Shown piece after piece: positions 22,061 through 33,242 of a stretch of 64,000 nucleotides of DNA (positions are counted from its first letter, which is position 1; every line of letters starts with the position of its first letter). Under the pieces are notes generated by a model. The model did no database searches, was not told where the DNA came from, and saw only the letters and a program-made list of their open reading frames with translations. The stretch covers positions 52,954,364-53,018,363 of the forward strand of contig CM033721.1 in the NCBI GenBank assembly GCA_019671005.1, given 5' to 3'. Source of the stretch: Hibiscus mutabilis. Lineage: Eukaryota; Streptophyta; Magnoliopsida; Malvales; Malvaceae. A program made the translations under genes and the position numbers.

Positions 22061-23426
22061 ATTTAAGGTCATATTGCCTCCTATGTAGAGAGAACAATTT
22101 TTACACATGATATTTAAGGTCATATTGCCTCCTATGGGATTTGGCACCTCAAGCCCTTGATCAATAAATTCAAATTTCAAGTTAAGTCTTTCCAGTAAGG
22201 GAAAACAAATGAATGAATGTGTAGATCCCATGTCCACTAAAGCATAGACAAAATGATTATTGAGTTCAATTGTACCTGCAATAACCTCGGGTGCATTTTC
22301 TTCATCTTGGCCTTTGATGTGATAAACCCAAGCAGGGGCTCGAGATTCTTGATATGTGGAGGTAGGAGCTTGACCCCGAGTCTTTCCTGAATTTCTCGTG
22401 TATGTTTGTTTCGGTCCTTTACCCTTCGGTGATGGAACATGTACATGATTGGAAGCCACCCTGACCAAGGCTTGTTCCCCAATTGAGGACAGTCTCTCAC
22501 AAAGTGGTCTAAACCTCCACATTGATAACAAGCATTGGACTTCTTCCTACAAGGGCCCGAATGAAAATTCTGACAATGTTGGCAAAGACAAGAATGAAAT
22601 TCTCTAGCTGAGTTTCCATAGCTATCCACAGATATCCACAGATATGGTCGGGGTTGAATTTCTGCCCACAGATTGTAGCTTTGGTATGAAATTCTCATTT
22701 TGGGAAGGAGTTTGATTAGAAGAGTTTCCCTTGTGGCCTTTGGATTTCTTAGATGACCAAAAGGTTCTACTTTCATTTCTCGGTCTCTTGTCTTTTCTAA
22801 AATAATCATCCCTTCGTTTGTCAGCAGGTTTTTGCTTAGCTTTTGTAGCAATTGCCGGGTTCACCAGATCTTGGAAGTCGATAATTCTGAGAGCCATAAA
22901 CATGGGACTTAGTTCATCATTTAACCCCTCGACAAACATTCTGCACTTATCCTCTTTTTTCTTGATATACTCTGACCCGTATTTGCAATACTTATAAAAA
23001 TCACTAACATATTGCTCAATTGGCCTCCCCCTGCTTCAGATACAAGAAACGTCTTCTCCTTTTGGCTAGGTATAGCTCACTAACATACTTCTTTCTAAAC
23101 TCTTTCGAGAAGAAATCCCATGTGATTGCCTCATTCGGAACTGTAAGAGTCGTAGCCTCCCACCAACTCAAAGCTTCATCGGCTAATAAAGCTTCAACAC
23201 ATTCTAACTTGTGTTCATTTGAACACATGAGTTGTTTGGTTAGAATCCTGACGGTAGTTTCTAACCAATCCTCAGCCGCTTCAGGGTTCTCCTCATCTAA
23301 TCCTGCAAAGGTATAGGCTCGATGTTGAGCCAGTTTATCAATTGAAGCCTTGGTTTGGGTCACTACATGTACTGGAGGGTTACTTTGTTTCAGATTGGTA
23401 ACTAATTGATTGAATACTTCAGTCAT
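22061..23426 (-). pseudogene. gag-pol: T2 gag and protease
   Basis: Minus strand. Begins MTEVFNQLV at 23426 with a gag core (LADEALSWWEATTLT, FFSKEFRKKYVSELYLAKRR), followed by FVEGLNDELSPMFMALRI, a CCHC knuckle (CYQCGGLDHFVRDC, about 22495-22540) and the protease with VYALVDMGSTHSFICFPLLERL (D-M-G in place of D-T/S-G). At least three frame changes separate these blocks (23016, 22851, 22531). The protease ends at a duplicated segment (22061-22130) and joins integrase. The gag is 95 percent like T1 by eye, which shows the two copies are one family. Confidence 0.88.
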
Positions 23427-23720
23427 ACTGAGAAGACATTCTTTTTTGGATTTGATTCATTTGGGGGCCTTAGGCTGTGGTTCTGCAGGCTTCTGGGGAT
23501 TTGATTGATCTTGATTCAATTTAACACTTCCTCCTTCGTTGGAGGAACTAGCCGAGCTATTTCCATCTCGGGCCAGATGTGTTTCGGACATCTGAAATAA
23601 ACATTTAAGGGAGGCTTAATCAAACAAAGTCACAAGCATATATAGTATTTGACTCATAGGTAGCACAACCTACATTGATTTAGTCTAAGGATCGACTAAA
23701 CCTTAGCTCTGATACCAAAT
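23427..23720 (-). other. T2 leader and PBS
   Basis: Untranslated leader. PBS at about 23704-23718, minus strand TTTGGTATCAGAGC, a perfect match to the initiator tRNA-Met complement over TGGTATCAGAGC. Confidence 0.85.
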
Positions 23721-26589
23721 TGTAACATCCTAAAGTGACCTTAGGAAAAACATGCATTCAACAGGAGATGAAATACAAACATTTAAAGAAGTTAACTCAA
23801 AGAAGCATACAATTAGTTTAGATCCTTTCTTGAAAGGTAAACATACAATCGAACAACACAAGAAGCACATGACTTAGAAACAAATGATGCTAAGATTCTA
23901 AGGAACTAAAATATAGCTAGATGATTACAATTTTATCGGATGTTATATAACCCCAAAATTTATACTACCGAAGGTGTCACCCAATTAAGGAAACAAGACA
24001 AGCTTGCTTGCCTAACAAGAAATCATTCGAATGAAAGATCCAAAATCCCAAATCGAAAGGGAGCAATTTACAAGACATCAATATGTTCTATCATCAACAA
24101 TTAAACTAAAGGTTAAGGGTGAAATTTTTGGAAGTTTATAGAAATTATAGATGATCAAACTACTAGATATCGAGTTATTAGAAGTGTACCAAAGTATCTA
24201 TTTATTAGAAGATGACTAAAAGTACGGAGTAATTAAATCTTTCTAAATAAGCATGTTCATACATTGATTAATTCAGTCATCAAACAACACTTTACACTAA
24301 AACCTAATGTGCATACTAGTCATCCATGAATAGCACAACAAACAATTCCACAAAGACATTCAAGCAATTGCATCATATATATATATAGAATTTAAGGACC
24401 TTTACAAGCCTCCACCAAAATTCCAAAATGTCAAACTAGTATTTACATTCTAGTGCCACCCTTCCTAGGAGTCCAACATAATACACAAAAACATACTTTC
24501 AAATGTTTTCTTGTGACTTGAGCAGCTCCCCAAGGTAGCCTAGATTTCTTCTTCTCCTGAAAGGAGTCAATGTGAGTGTTAGGATTTTCAACCTTGGCAA
24601 ATTAATAAACTATATGAGTGTAAACCAATCAATAAATTTTCAAGCTATATTTGGAACTATTCGAATAAACCAAGATCATCGAAATCACCATCTTTCCCTT
24701 CAAGCTCACTTGACTAAAAAGCAATACAATCATCTCTTATCTTACAAGAGATCGAACTATAGGATATTTCTACAATGAGTGTCCAAATATCTTATTTTAC
24801 AATCATGCGATACACATTTAATTTGCCATTCAATGATCCTTTAAAATTAAGCAATCAAAAGTAGTTTTCGAGGCCTTGATTAGGTACTTGCCTAGGAACA
24901 ATCTTCATATGAAGAATTTAACAAGCAATGGTACATTCTTACCATTGAAATTTCCATGGAATTGTATATATGTTCAAGGGTACCGTAGTCCGTAACAAGC
25001 TGAGCTCAGAAACTTTTGGCATGCCAAACAAGCTAGGTCTACGTACTAATCAAGGCATTTAGGAACATTTCTACTTCATTATCTTATATTATTAAGACTT
25101 GCAGATAATCATTTACAACTACTAATTCGATAACTAATGCAGCTCATCATCTCGCATTAAGATCATAATTAAGGCTAGCAAACAATCACCACTCACCTCA
25201 GTGTTCTCACCTTGATTTGCAATTCAACATAGCATATACGTTGGCATTTAGGCCTTATTCATCAATTCAAATTTGCCATCTAATTTGTAACAATTTAACT
25301 AAAACACTAAGATTTACACTCACAGTTTTCTTCCAAGCTAAGATTGACCCTGACGAGATACCCCTTTTTGTCTATTGTCGACTTTATCACTTAAGGCTTT
25401 CCTTCCATCAATCTCTTCAGGGTCTAGATCATATATATATTAGACCACAATGAAATAGTCCCCATTCTTGTTATAATTCATTTCCATGTTTTCCAATTAA
25501 CATAACAGTTCATACAAACCAAAATTTCTCACAATACATAGATAATTTGGACATTATTAGCATAATTACATTAACTTAACAGCTTTGGACCCTTCCTAAT
25601 CCTTTTCAACATATCCTTAACTCATCACCCTTCTCTTATAACATGCATGATCCTATGTAACACATTTTGATCTAATATTTAGACTCTAACAGTCCCGAAT
25701 TCACTATTAAAACAGGGCAGTTCCAGTTCTAGTTAAAATATACATATCTGAGTACGAATTGATCATTTAAAAGCTACTAAACATGCATGTGCATTCTGTT
25801 TACCACAGACACCAAATCGGGCCATCATTCCAATCCAATTAGATAATTAAAGAGATGAATTTTAATCAGATTCCTCCTAAGGACGCATCTCAAATCATTC
25901 AAACAGTTTGCAACAACTAGGTGACCACAATTTCACGTTTTTGTTCAATCAAATTCTGAAATCTCAAGAACATTTTTACATGTAACTTCTAACCTCACAA
26001 TTCTAATGACATCATTCATGCTATAAGCTAAACTACTCAATTAAAAGGTGCATTCGTTAAAGCATCTCTTAATTGAACATTAAAATCATCAAGCTTTCAA
26101 AATTGAAAGGTTTCAAACTATCATCCATCAAGAAGACGATTTGTAACTACTTAACAATCAATCATCAACTCTTGAGGAGAAGGATATCACTTACCTTCTC
26201 TACATTTGCAAGACAAGATTGAATCGACTCTAATCTACCCTTCAAGAACCGATCTTTGTTATAAGCAAAGTTCTCCCTTCATAATTCTCCCTCTCACTCT
26301 AGTTTTTGGTGAATGAAGATGAAGGCTATTATTTGTTAGTTTCCCAACAATCGATTCAATTAAGGGGAGGAAGACATGTGGATTTTCCACAAGGTCTTCA
26401 AAAATTGGCATGCAATACTTAAGTTTTAAAACTTAAGTTTTTTAGTCCAATTTACAATTAAATCTTTAAACTCTTCATTCTTCAACTGAGACCCTAAAAT
26501 CCTTTACTCTAATAATTTAAATCTCCCAATTGAACTACAATTAAAATTAAAACAATACATCCTCCTAAGCCATGTTATGGGATATCACA
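23721..26589 (-). repeat. T2 5' LTR with a 1.66-kb insertion
   Basis: Outer parts (23721-23924 and 25590-26589) match LTR 4952-6151 end to end. Bounded by TGTAACATCC and GATATCACA. The insertion at 23925-25589 is described separately. No coding sequence. Confidence 0.88.
23925..25589. mobile_element. unassigned insertion in T2 5' LTR, possible solo LTR
   Basis: This stretch is absent from the other T LTR, where CTAGATGA is followed at once by CCCTTCC. Within it, TGTTATATAACCCC (23941) to TTAACTTAACA (25581) has TG...CA ends as an LTR would, but the 5-bp flanks (TCGGA and GCTTT) do not match. It holds a TA microsatellite near 24378-24394. No gag or pol motif is seen, and short frames are not like known proteins. 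Confidence 0.55.
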
Positions 26590-27935
26590 GTGAGAAGCTT
26601 TGATTGTCCCGACTGTGAATGCAAGCAACCTTGTCCTCTAAATGCCATCTTGATGAATTTGAAGAGAAAGATGAAAGGAAAGTATTAGAGCAGAAGTAGG
26701 ATAGCGTGGTGTATATATGAATGGGTGAAAAGGATGGAAATGGTTAAGGAGATGAAGGTGGTGTTTCAGTTGGTGAAGGAGTGAAAAGGAAAGATGGAAT
26801 CAAATGAAAAAAGTGGAATGGAAGAAGGATAGTATTCAAAGGTTTCAAAGAAAGAAACTATACATAAAAGTATAATCTCGTTTCTTAAAAGAAAGAACTT
26901 TGAGGGTGATAATAGGGACTTAGACCGAAGGTTAAAGAAACCAACAACCTAAAGTATCAAGGATGGGAATAGGGATGACGCCATAAACCAAAAAAGGCTT
27001 GATAAGTCAAGAAGTTCTTAAAAGAACAAGTTTGATAGAATAAACTCACAAAGATAGAAATTTTATAAAATGAAAGTTGTGTTTTACAAATGAAATTCAA
27101 GTCCTATTTATAGGTTTCTAGGGGGCTACCGAAAAGGCATGTACATGGGTTGAAGAATTGGTCGAATATGCATTGTGCCCCTCCTCGCCTTGATGTTTCA
27201 GTTAGAAATGATGTCTCCCCTTTTTTTTCCACCCATTATTTCCCTCCAAAAAAGGCTCGTGACTCCCTTCAAATGCATGACAACCATTATGCTGATCGGT
27301 GCCTCCCTCCATGCGTTTCCCTCCACAATTTAGGCACCCAAGTAAGGTTCCCTCCAAGGCTGGTCGGTTGTGTCTCATGGGAGGGGACATGTCCTTCTGG
27401 GGTTGAGCTGAAAGTAGTAGAGTGAGCTGAGTTGAGCTGCTTGATTTAGGAGTGAGCTGGCTTGAGCTGAGCTAGCTAGTTGAGTTGAGCTGATTTGAGC
27501 TGATATGAGCTTTCTTAGCTAGGTGAGCTTATCTTGAAGTGTCCTCAAGCTAACTCGAACTTTTAGGGAGCTGTTTGAAGCTGACAGGAGCTTGCATTCT
27601 CTTGTGGCAAATTGAATGAGTTGTTCTGAGCTAGTTTGGAGCTAAATGAGCTTAGGTAAGCTGCCCTGCAATATGCAAAGTATAATATATGATGAATGGA
27701 AACATATAATAATAATATCCTAAGAAATTATATGCAATCATGGAATATATATATATATATATGAATGATATGAATGACATGAAAAACTGAAATGATATGA
27801 ATATTTATAGTTAATAGAAATGTGTAATCAAAATAATCATAAAGAAGGTTAGTAAAAACTCCCTCGTCTTTCATCCTTATGACTAAAGATGAAAGTATGG
27901 TGATCAAAAGTAAGTGATGGATTAGGATCGTATTA
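26590..27935 (-). repeat. H 5' LTR (family G), minus orientation, end truncated
   Basis: Reverse complement of a family-G LTR. Its low end starts at TGAGAAGCTTTGATTGTCCC, about 30 bases short of the normal LTR terminus and PBS; the T array fills the gap between here and the H leader at 4063. TGAGCT-rich array at 27410-27665. An (AT)n run lies at 27745-27762. The high end near 27935 (GGATTAGGATCGTATTA) is a mutated form of the LTR start seen at 1589. Confidence 0.75.
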
Positions 27936-28705
27936 GGAGGAGATTGAGAAAACTGAAAAAGAAGTTGAGATTAGAAAATAAACACATAAAGAAATAGGAG
28001 TTGAAAATGAGAGAAGGAGAAAAGGAGAAAGAAAAATAGATTTTATCTTGCACTAACAATCCTTTTCCTCCTATTCTTGATTTGTCATTATTGTAGGTTG
28101 ATAAGAAGGCTTCAAGGGACATTCCGCGACCATTGACAATCATCACGCATCGTCCATGTTTCGGTGATCCTTTTAGAGAAGTTCTAGAAGATGTTCTAAT
28201 GAAGTCTTCCATCATCAATAACATCAAGCATCAACCACTATCTCTAAACGTTGTTGGGTTTGTTTTCTCTTTCTGTTTAAATCTAATTCTCTTTTCTTCT
28301 AATCTAGTTGTGATTGTAGGAAACGAAAGAAGACATAACTTCGAAAGGGAACTACACCGAAAGATGCGAGGAAATAAAAGGGAAGGTCGATTATATGAGG
28401 TTCCAAAATTTATCCCAAAGGACATATCTCTTCAAAATGATGATCCAAGAAACATGACTTTTGGAGGGCCAACAGACGTGTTCTTTGATGTTCCAGAAGA
28501 TGTGTCCCTTGATGATTCAAAAGTTGTATCCCTTGAAGTTCTAAAAGGCGTATATCTTAAATATGGTAAGGAAAGCATTCCATCGAGTGAAGAAGGTGAG
28601 GATTCAACCACCCCAACAACAAAGAAACGTCAAAAAACAAGAGGCTCCAATTTGAGGACAAATTGCCAAAAAGAAGGGGGATGATGCAATCCAAATCAGT
28701 CTTGC
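27936..28705 (+). mobile_element. segment Q: tail of an unrecognised plus-strand element
   Basis: The plus-strand frame 28133-28684 (183 residues) starts MTIITHRPCFGDPFREVLED. From about 28245 to 28320 it passes through a T-rich stretch that looks like an intron (GT-rich start, ATTGTAG end). It then runs VPKFIPKDISL, a repeat-like DVPEDVSLDD / KVVSLEVLKG region, and ends LRTNCQKEGG at a polypurine tract (about 28667-28680). This is followed by a family-G LTR start, TGATGCAATCCAAATCAG. The last ten residues match the end of family-G/A pol. The rest is unlike gag or pol, and I cannot name a function. It may be the end of a non-autonomous element or of an element carrying extra sequence. 27936-28132 is A-rich with no gene seen. 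Confidence 0.5.
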
Positions 28706-29190
28706 TTTCATGTGCAAAGGAATATTGATTAGTGAATCCATCATGGGTCACCCTTTTGTCAAATTGCCAAGGATGTCCTAGGAACAGGGGGCTTGCGTTC
28801 ATGGGCACCACATCACATAGAATTCCATCAATGTATCTCCCAATGGTAAATGGGACACATATTTCTTTGTGACTTTCAATTCTCCTCCATCGTTTAACCA
28901 CATAAGCTTGTATGGATTCGAATGTTTGGAAGTCTTTAACCCAAGTTTTTCAATCATTAAGGTGTTGGCTACTTCGTACAACTCCCAACATCGATAATCA
29001 TGTTGCACACTTTACCATTTACATGGCAACGAATTTGGAAAATGTTCTCCCTTTGATCGTCTTCCAATGGCTGGATGTTTTGGGTCCTTTTCACAACAAG
29101 AACCTGCCCTAAAATGGATGGAAGGTCACAAGAATTTGATGACATTGTTAGAATAAAAATAAATTGGACCTCACTAAACACACACACACA
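28706..29190 (-). pseudogene. gag-pol: A2 gag-start/protease remnant
   Basis: Minus strand. From 29193 the frame reads the end of the leader and a few gag-start residues. It then jumps to the protease block: RENIFQIRCHVNGKVCNMII, DVGSCTK (D-V-G where A1 has D-G-G), LGLKTSKHSNPYKL, LNDGGELKVTKK and LFLGHPWQF. Nearly all of gag and the zinc knuckle are missing. The protease part is cut at about 28705, where it meets Q. No RT or integrase is left in A2. Confidence 0.8.
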
Positions 29191-29196
29191 CACACA
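29178..29196. repeat. CA dinucleotide microsatellite
   Basis: A run of about nine CA units at the gag start of A2. A1 and A3 lack it at the same place. Confidence 0.85.
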
Positions 29197-29706
29197 AAAA
29201 CCTCACGGTCACTCCAAGAAAAGTAAGATGGCTTTTTTTCTTTCCCTTGTTGTTCTCACACGCTTGATATGCCTTTTTCCACACCTTCTCTCGTGTTTAG
29301 TTTTTTAAGGAACTAGCTTAGACTTTATCAAACCTGTTCAAGTGTGTCGGCTAAAAAACAATGGTTAGTAAACAAAGGAAATAATGTAAAGGTAGGCTTA
29401 GAATTAGAAAGAAAAGAAAGAAATGGGTGCCTTACTACACAGAAACGCTTACAACTTCCCTTCACCGAACAATCAAAATTTCTTCACGCCCGGTTTATGT
29501 TGTAATGTTTGTTGTTGTAGAACACATTGCCATCGCAATTTCTTTCATCTTTTTTTAATCGTGGAAGTGCTTTCTTCTTTCTTTTTGTTTAAACTTTTCG
29601 AAACTGAATTTTCTTTTTTTTTTGAATTTTGAAATTTCTTTTTTTTGTTTTTGCACTCACAAAGATGATTTCTTACTTTAATCCAACCTAGGCTCTGATT
29701 ACCATA
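29191..29706 (-). other. A2 leader and PBS
   Basis: Reverse complement of the A1 leader, including the T-rich (A-rich on the coding strand) tract at 29560-29650. PBS at 29690-29706, minus strand TATGGTAATCAGAGC. A CA microsatellite at 29178-29196 lies at the border with gag. Confidence 0.8.
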
Positions 29707-31114
29707 TGTTACGAGGATGCCCATTGAAGAAGGCCTCTATTGATTGTGTCAGATCTAGGATAGAAGTAAGAATTCTTGCATAGAAGTGTGGCTGCAAAAG
29801 AAGATGTTGATGGTAGATTCCATGTTATTTAAGGTTGCTAGAAATTTGATTTAAAGATGGTGTAATTGGTGTCGAGAAATATGAAGGATTGAAGGTTCAA
29901 CAATGGTTGAATTGGTGGCTGGAAAATGGTGAAGAAGAAGGTTTAAAGTTGGTGGAAATTAAAATAAATAAAAAAAGGAACAAGGAAGAACCTATACTAT
30001 AAAGAGTATAAACCCGAACCTTATACGTTCAATGCTCGAAGGACTTGGACCCATTGATATTGAATCAAGAACCCGAAGTATCTGGTGTAGACAACACAAG
30101 CACAATGCTTGAAAAGTCTGAATAGTTCAATGAAGAACCAAATTGAGAGAAATTCTCACAAGTAAAGTCTGATTTCATGTGTTCTCGCTAATACAAAGTC
30201 TTAAGGCTATAGCCAAATTACAAGAGGTAATTAGGTTATTTGAAATTCGAAAAGAAAAATTCCTAATTTAAATCCTACGGTGGGGAAATGAGGAGTTAAT
30301 TTACAAAGGAATCTAATGGCTGATTTTAAACTTGTTTTAAAATCAAACTCTGATCAGCCTTTAAATGGCGCCTAGATGAGAGGGAAAATCTGAGTTTTGA
30401 ACATTGTGCATATGTGAAATGTTCAAAATTCAAAGAGAAAAACCCTTGGCCTTATCCTTCATTGCCGCCCATGTGAAGTGGAGGGAAATCAGATTTCAAA
30501 ATCTGCCATGCTTGGCATGCTTGCACTGCACATGTGCTCAATTGAGCTGCTTGGACGCCTAGCTTGCTGGAGCTTCTAGCTTGATGCACACTTGCTTTAG
30601 TACACTCTCCCAAGTGTAGGACATGTCCCTCCATCACCGAGCTACCTTTGGACTCATTAGCTAGAGTTGAGCTACTAGAACTGAAGGTGAGCTGATTTAG
30701 CTGAATTGGTGTGCTGGAGCTGAAATGAGCTGAAAAATAATAGTGTGGGCTGATTTGAGCTACACACTTGTTGAACTTCAATCGAGCTAACTGGAAAACC
30801 CTTAGCTGCCAAACATTATTGTACTACTAGAAAACATAAAGAAAACACACATAAATGCTGGAAAAACATAAGGAAAGCACACTTAACTTAGTAAACAATA
30901 TGCATATATATAAACTAAGTATAAGTATATATTATTTCACATATCAGCATGTAACACATTGAATAACTTATTATCTATGGCTGAAACATTAAGAAACAAA
31001 TTGGAAGCTTGAATGCATTTAAGTGAAAGAACTTCCATGAATAACTTAGCCTTAGATTGAGTAATAGGTCTTATTGGCATGATCTCCGGATCAGAAGTTG
31101 ATGTGCTCACATCA
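29707..31114 (-). repeat. A2 5' LTR (family A), minus orientation
   Basis: 1408 bp. Low end TGTTACGAGG next to the PBS; high end GTGCTCACATCA. TGAGCT-rich array at 30560-30790. The high end abuts the integrase of N, so A2 inserted there. The A2 3' end and left TSD are not present, since A2 is truncated at 28705. A GPITRS-like motif is present in degraded form at the LTR start (minus strand, about 31060). Confidence 0.85.
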
Positions 31115-31680
31115 CCGATTCACCACTTCTGTTTGACCATCCATTTGCGGATGACAAGTTGTGGAAAATAGCTACTTGGTTCCAATCTTGCTCCATAGTG
31201 TCTTCCAAAAATGGCTTAAGAACTTCACATCTCTGTCAGATACAATAGTCCTTGGAACTCCATGCAATCTCATGATTTCCTTGAAAAACAAATTAGCAAC
31301 ATGCGAAGCATCATTAGTCTTATTACAAGGAATAAAATGAGCCATTTTAGAAAAACAATTCACTACGACAAAGACGGACTCTTTATATTTTTGGTACGTG
31401 GCAGCCCAAGTACAAAAATCCATGGATATATCCATCCAAGGTGCATTAGGGATAGGTAATGGAGGGCATCACTTTTGACTTGGCCTTTCTACATGTGATG
31501 CAACGCTCACATAACCTTTCAACATCTCGTCTCATCTTTGGCCAATATAAGTGCTCTTGAAGCATGCTTAAGGTCTTGGCTACTCAAAAATGTCCAATTA
31601 GTCCACCACCATGTGCTTCCTCGAGGAGCAACTCTCGAATGGATCCTTGTGGGATGCAAAGCTTCCCTTCCTTGAATAGG
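31115..31680 (-). pseudogene. pol: N integrase, truncated
   Basis: Minus strand. Zinc-binding part near 31500-31620 (EAHGGGLIGHF, then a CX2C pair), then the core MDISMDFCTW, SKMAHFIPCNKTNDASHVAN and SDRDVKFLSHFWKTLWSKIG. It stops at 31114, just short of the block with the catalytic Glu, where A2 inserted. The remaining integrase and the N 3' LTR are not in the window. Stops are present around 31436-31470. Confidence 0.88.
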
Positions 31681-33242
31681 TATCTAATTGTCCCTATAGA
31701 ACTTATCATGTGTACCTTTCTCACAAACTTTATATATTTTAGCAAAATCATGGCCAGACTCGTATAATTCCTTAATGAAATCAAAACCCAACAACTTAGA
31801 GTCTAAAGTGTTAAGAAGGACATACCTGCATGATAGTGCATCAACAACGATGTTTTCCTTACCATTTTTAAACTTGATCACATAGGGAAAAGCTTCAAGA
31901 AACTCTACCCACTTGGCGTGCCTCTTGTTTAGCTTATGTTGTCCCCTAATGTGCTTTAATGCCTCATGATTAGTATGGATGATAAAATCTTTTGACCAAA
32001 GGTAGTGCTGCCATGTTTCTAAGGCCCGGATTAGTGCATACATTTCTTTATCATAGGTTGGGTAATTGTGTGTAGCTCCACTCAACTTCTCGCTGAAGTA
32101 GGCTATAGGGCGTCCTTCTTGAGATAAGACCACTCCAATTCTCAAACCTGATGCATCACATTCAACCTCAAAAACCTTGTTAAAATTAGGCAAAGTTAGC
32201 AAAGGTGCATTAATCAAACAATCCTTAATCATGTTAAAGGATTTCTCGTGCTGTTCACACCAAAAGAAATTAGAATTCTTTTGAATGACTCTTGTCAAGG
32301 GGCGGCTAAGGTGCTGAAATTTGGCACAAACCAACGGTAGAAGCTTGCTAATCCATGGAAGCTTCTAACTTAGTTAATGTTTGCTGGCCTAGGCCATTCC
32401 TCAATTGCCTTAACCTTTTCTCTATCAACTTCCAAACCATCTGCGCTCACAACAAATCCTAGGAAAACAACCTTATTAGTGCAAAATGTGCATTTTTGTA
32501 GATTAGCATAAATTTTTTCATTTCTCAATACATATAATACCAACCTTAGATGCTGAACATGATCATTCAAACTCTTGCTATAAATCAGAATATCATCAAA
32601 ATATACTACACAAAACTTACCCAAGAATTGTCTAAGGATGTGATTCATTAACCTCATGAAAGTGTTGGGTGCATTAGTTAGGCCAAATGGCATAACCAAC
32701 CACTCATATAACCCTTGCATAGTCTTGAATGTAGTTTTCCACTCATCCCCTTCTCGCATACGAATTTGGTAGTAACCACTTTTAAGATCAATCTTAGAAA
32801 AGACATTAGAACCACTAAGTTCATCTAACATATCATCTAAATGTGGAATGGGATGACGATACTTTACCGTTATTTTGTTCACTACACGGTAGTCCACACA
32901 CACGCGCCATGTTCCATCTTTCTTAGGCACAAGTAGAACCGGTACTGCACAAGGACTAAGGCTCTCTCTCACATACCTCGTTTCCATTAAATCTGAAACT
33001 TGCCTTTGTAACTCCTTGGTTTCCTCAGGGTTGCTTCGATAAGCTGGTCGGTTAGGTACGATAGCACCAGGAACAAAGTCAATTTGGTGCTCTATTCCAT
33101 GAATTGGAGGCAATCCACTTGGAATCTCCTCTAAAAATAGATCTTCATATTCATGCAGCAATGAAACAATAAAAGATGGCAGATTTGGATCAAGTTCGTT
33201 AGTGCTTAATAAACTCTCCTTGTACATGAGTACAAGAACCAT
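31681..33242 (-). pseudogene. pol: N reverse transcriptase and RNase H
   Basis: The best preserved enzyme region in the window. The 290-residue frame 32370-33242 carries the RT blocks VPVLLVPKKDGTWRVCVDYR, VFSKIDLKSGYYQIRM, PFGLTNAPNTFMRLMNHIL and YFDDILIYSKS, then FLGFVVSADGLEVD. After a stop near 32370 the frame 31684-32334 carries RNase H: FEVECDASGLRIGVVLSQ, YPTYDKEMYALIRALETWQH, IIHTNHEALKHIRGQHKL and the end of the domain near VDALSCRY. RT and RNase H residues look complete by eye apart from that stop. Activity is unproven, and gag, protease and integrase are defective. Confidence 0.9.

Noticed and set aside
24572..25453. Two plus-strand frames of 68 and 78 residues in the T2 LTR insert
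   Set aside because: AT-rich composition, no motif, and no similarity to retroelement or host proteins that I recognise.
27745..27762. AT runs (also 24378-24394) and the T run at 34779-34798 as functional sites
   Set aside because: Plain microsatellites or homopolymers inside LTRs and leaders, with nothing to suggest a role.
31115..33242. N RT/RNase H as an active or domesticated gene
   Set aside because: A stop separates the domains, the integrase is truncated by A2 and the copy sits within its own element. Preservation looks like low age, not domestication.
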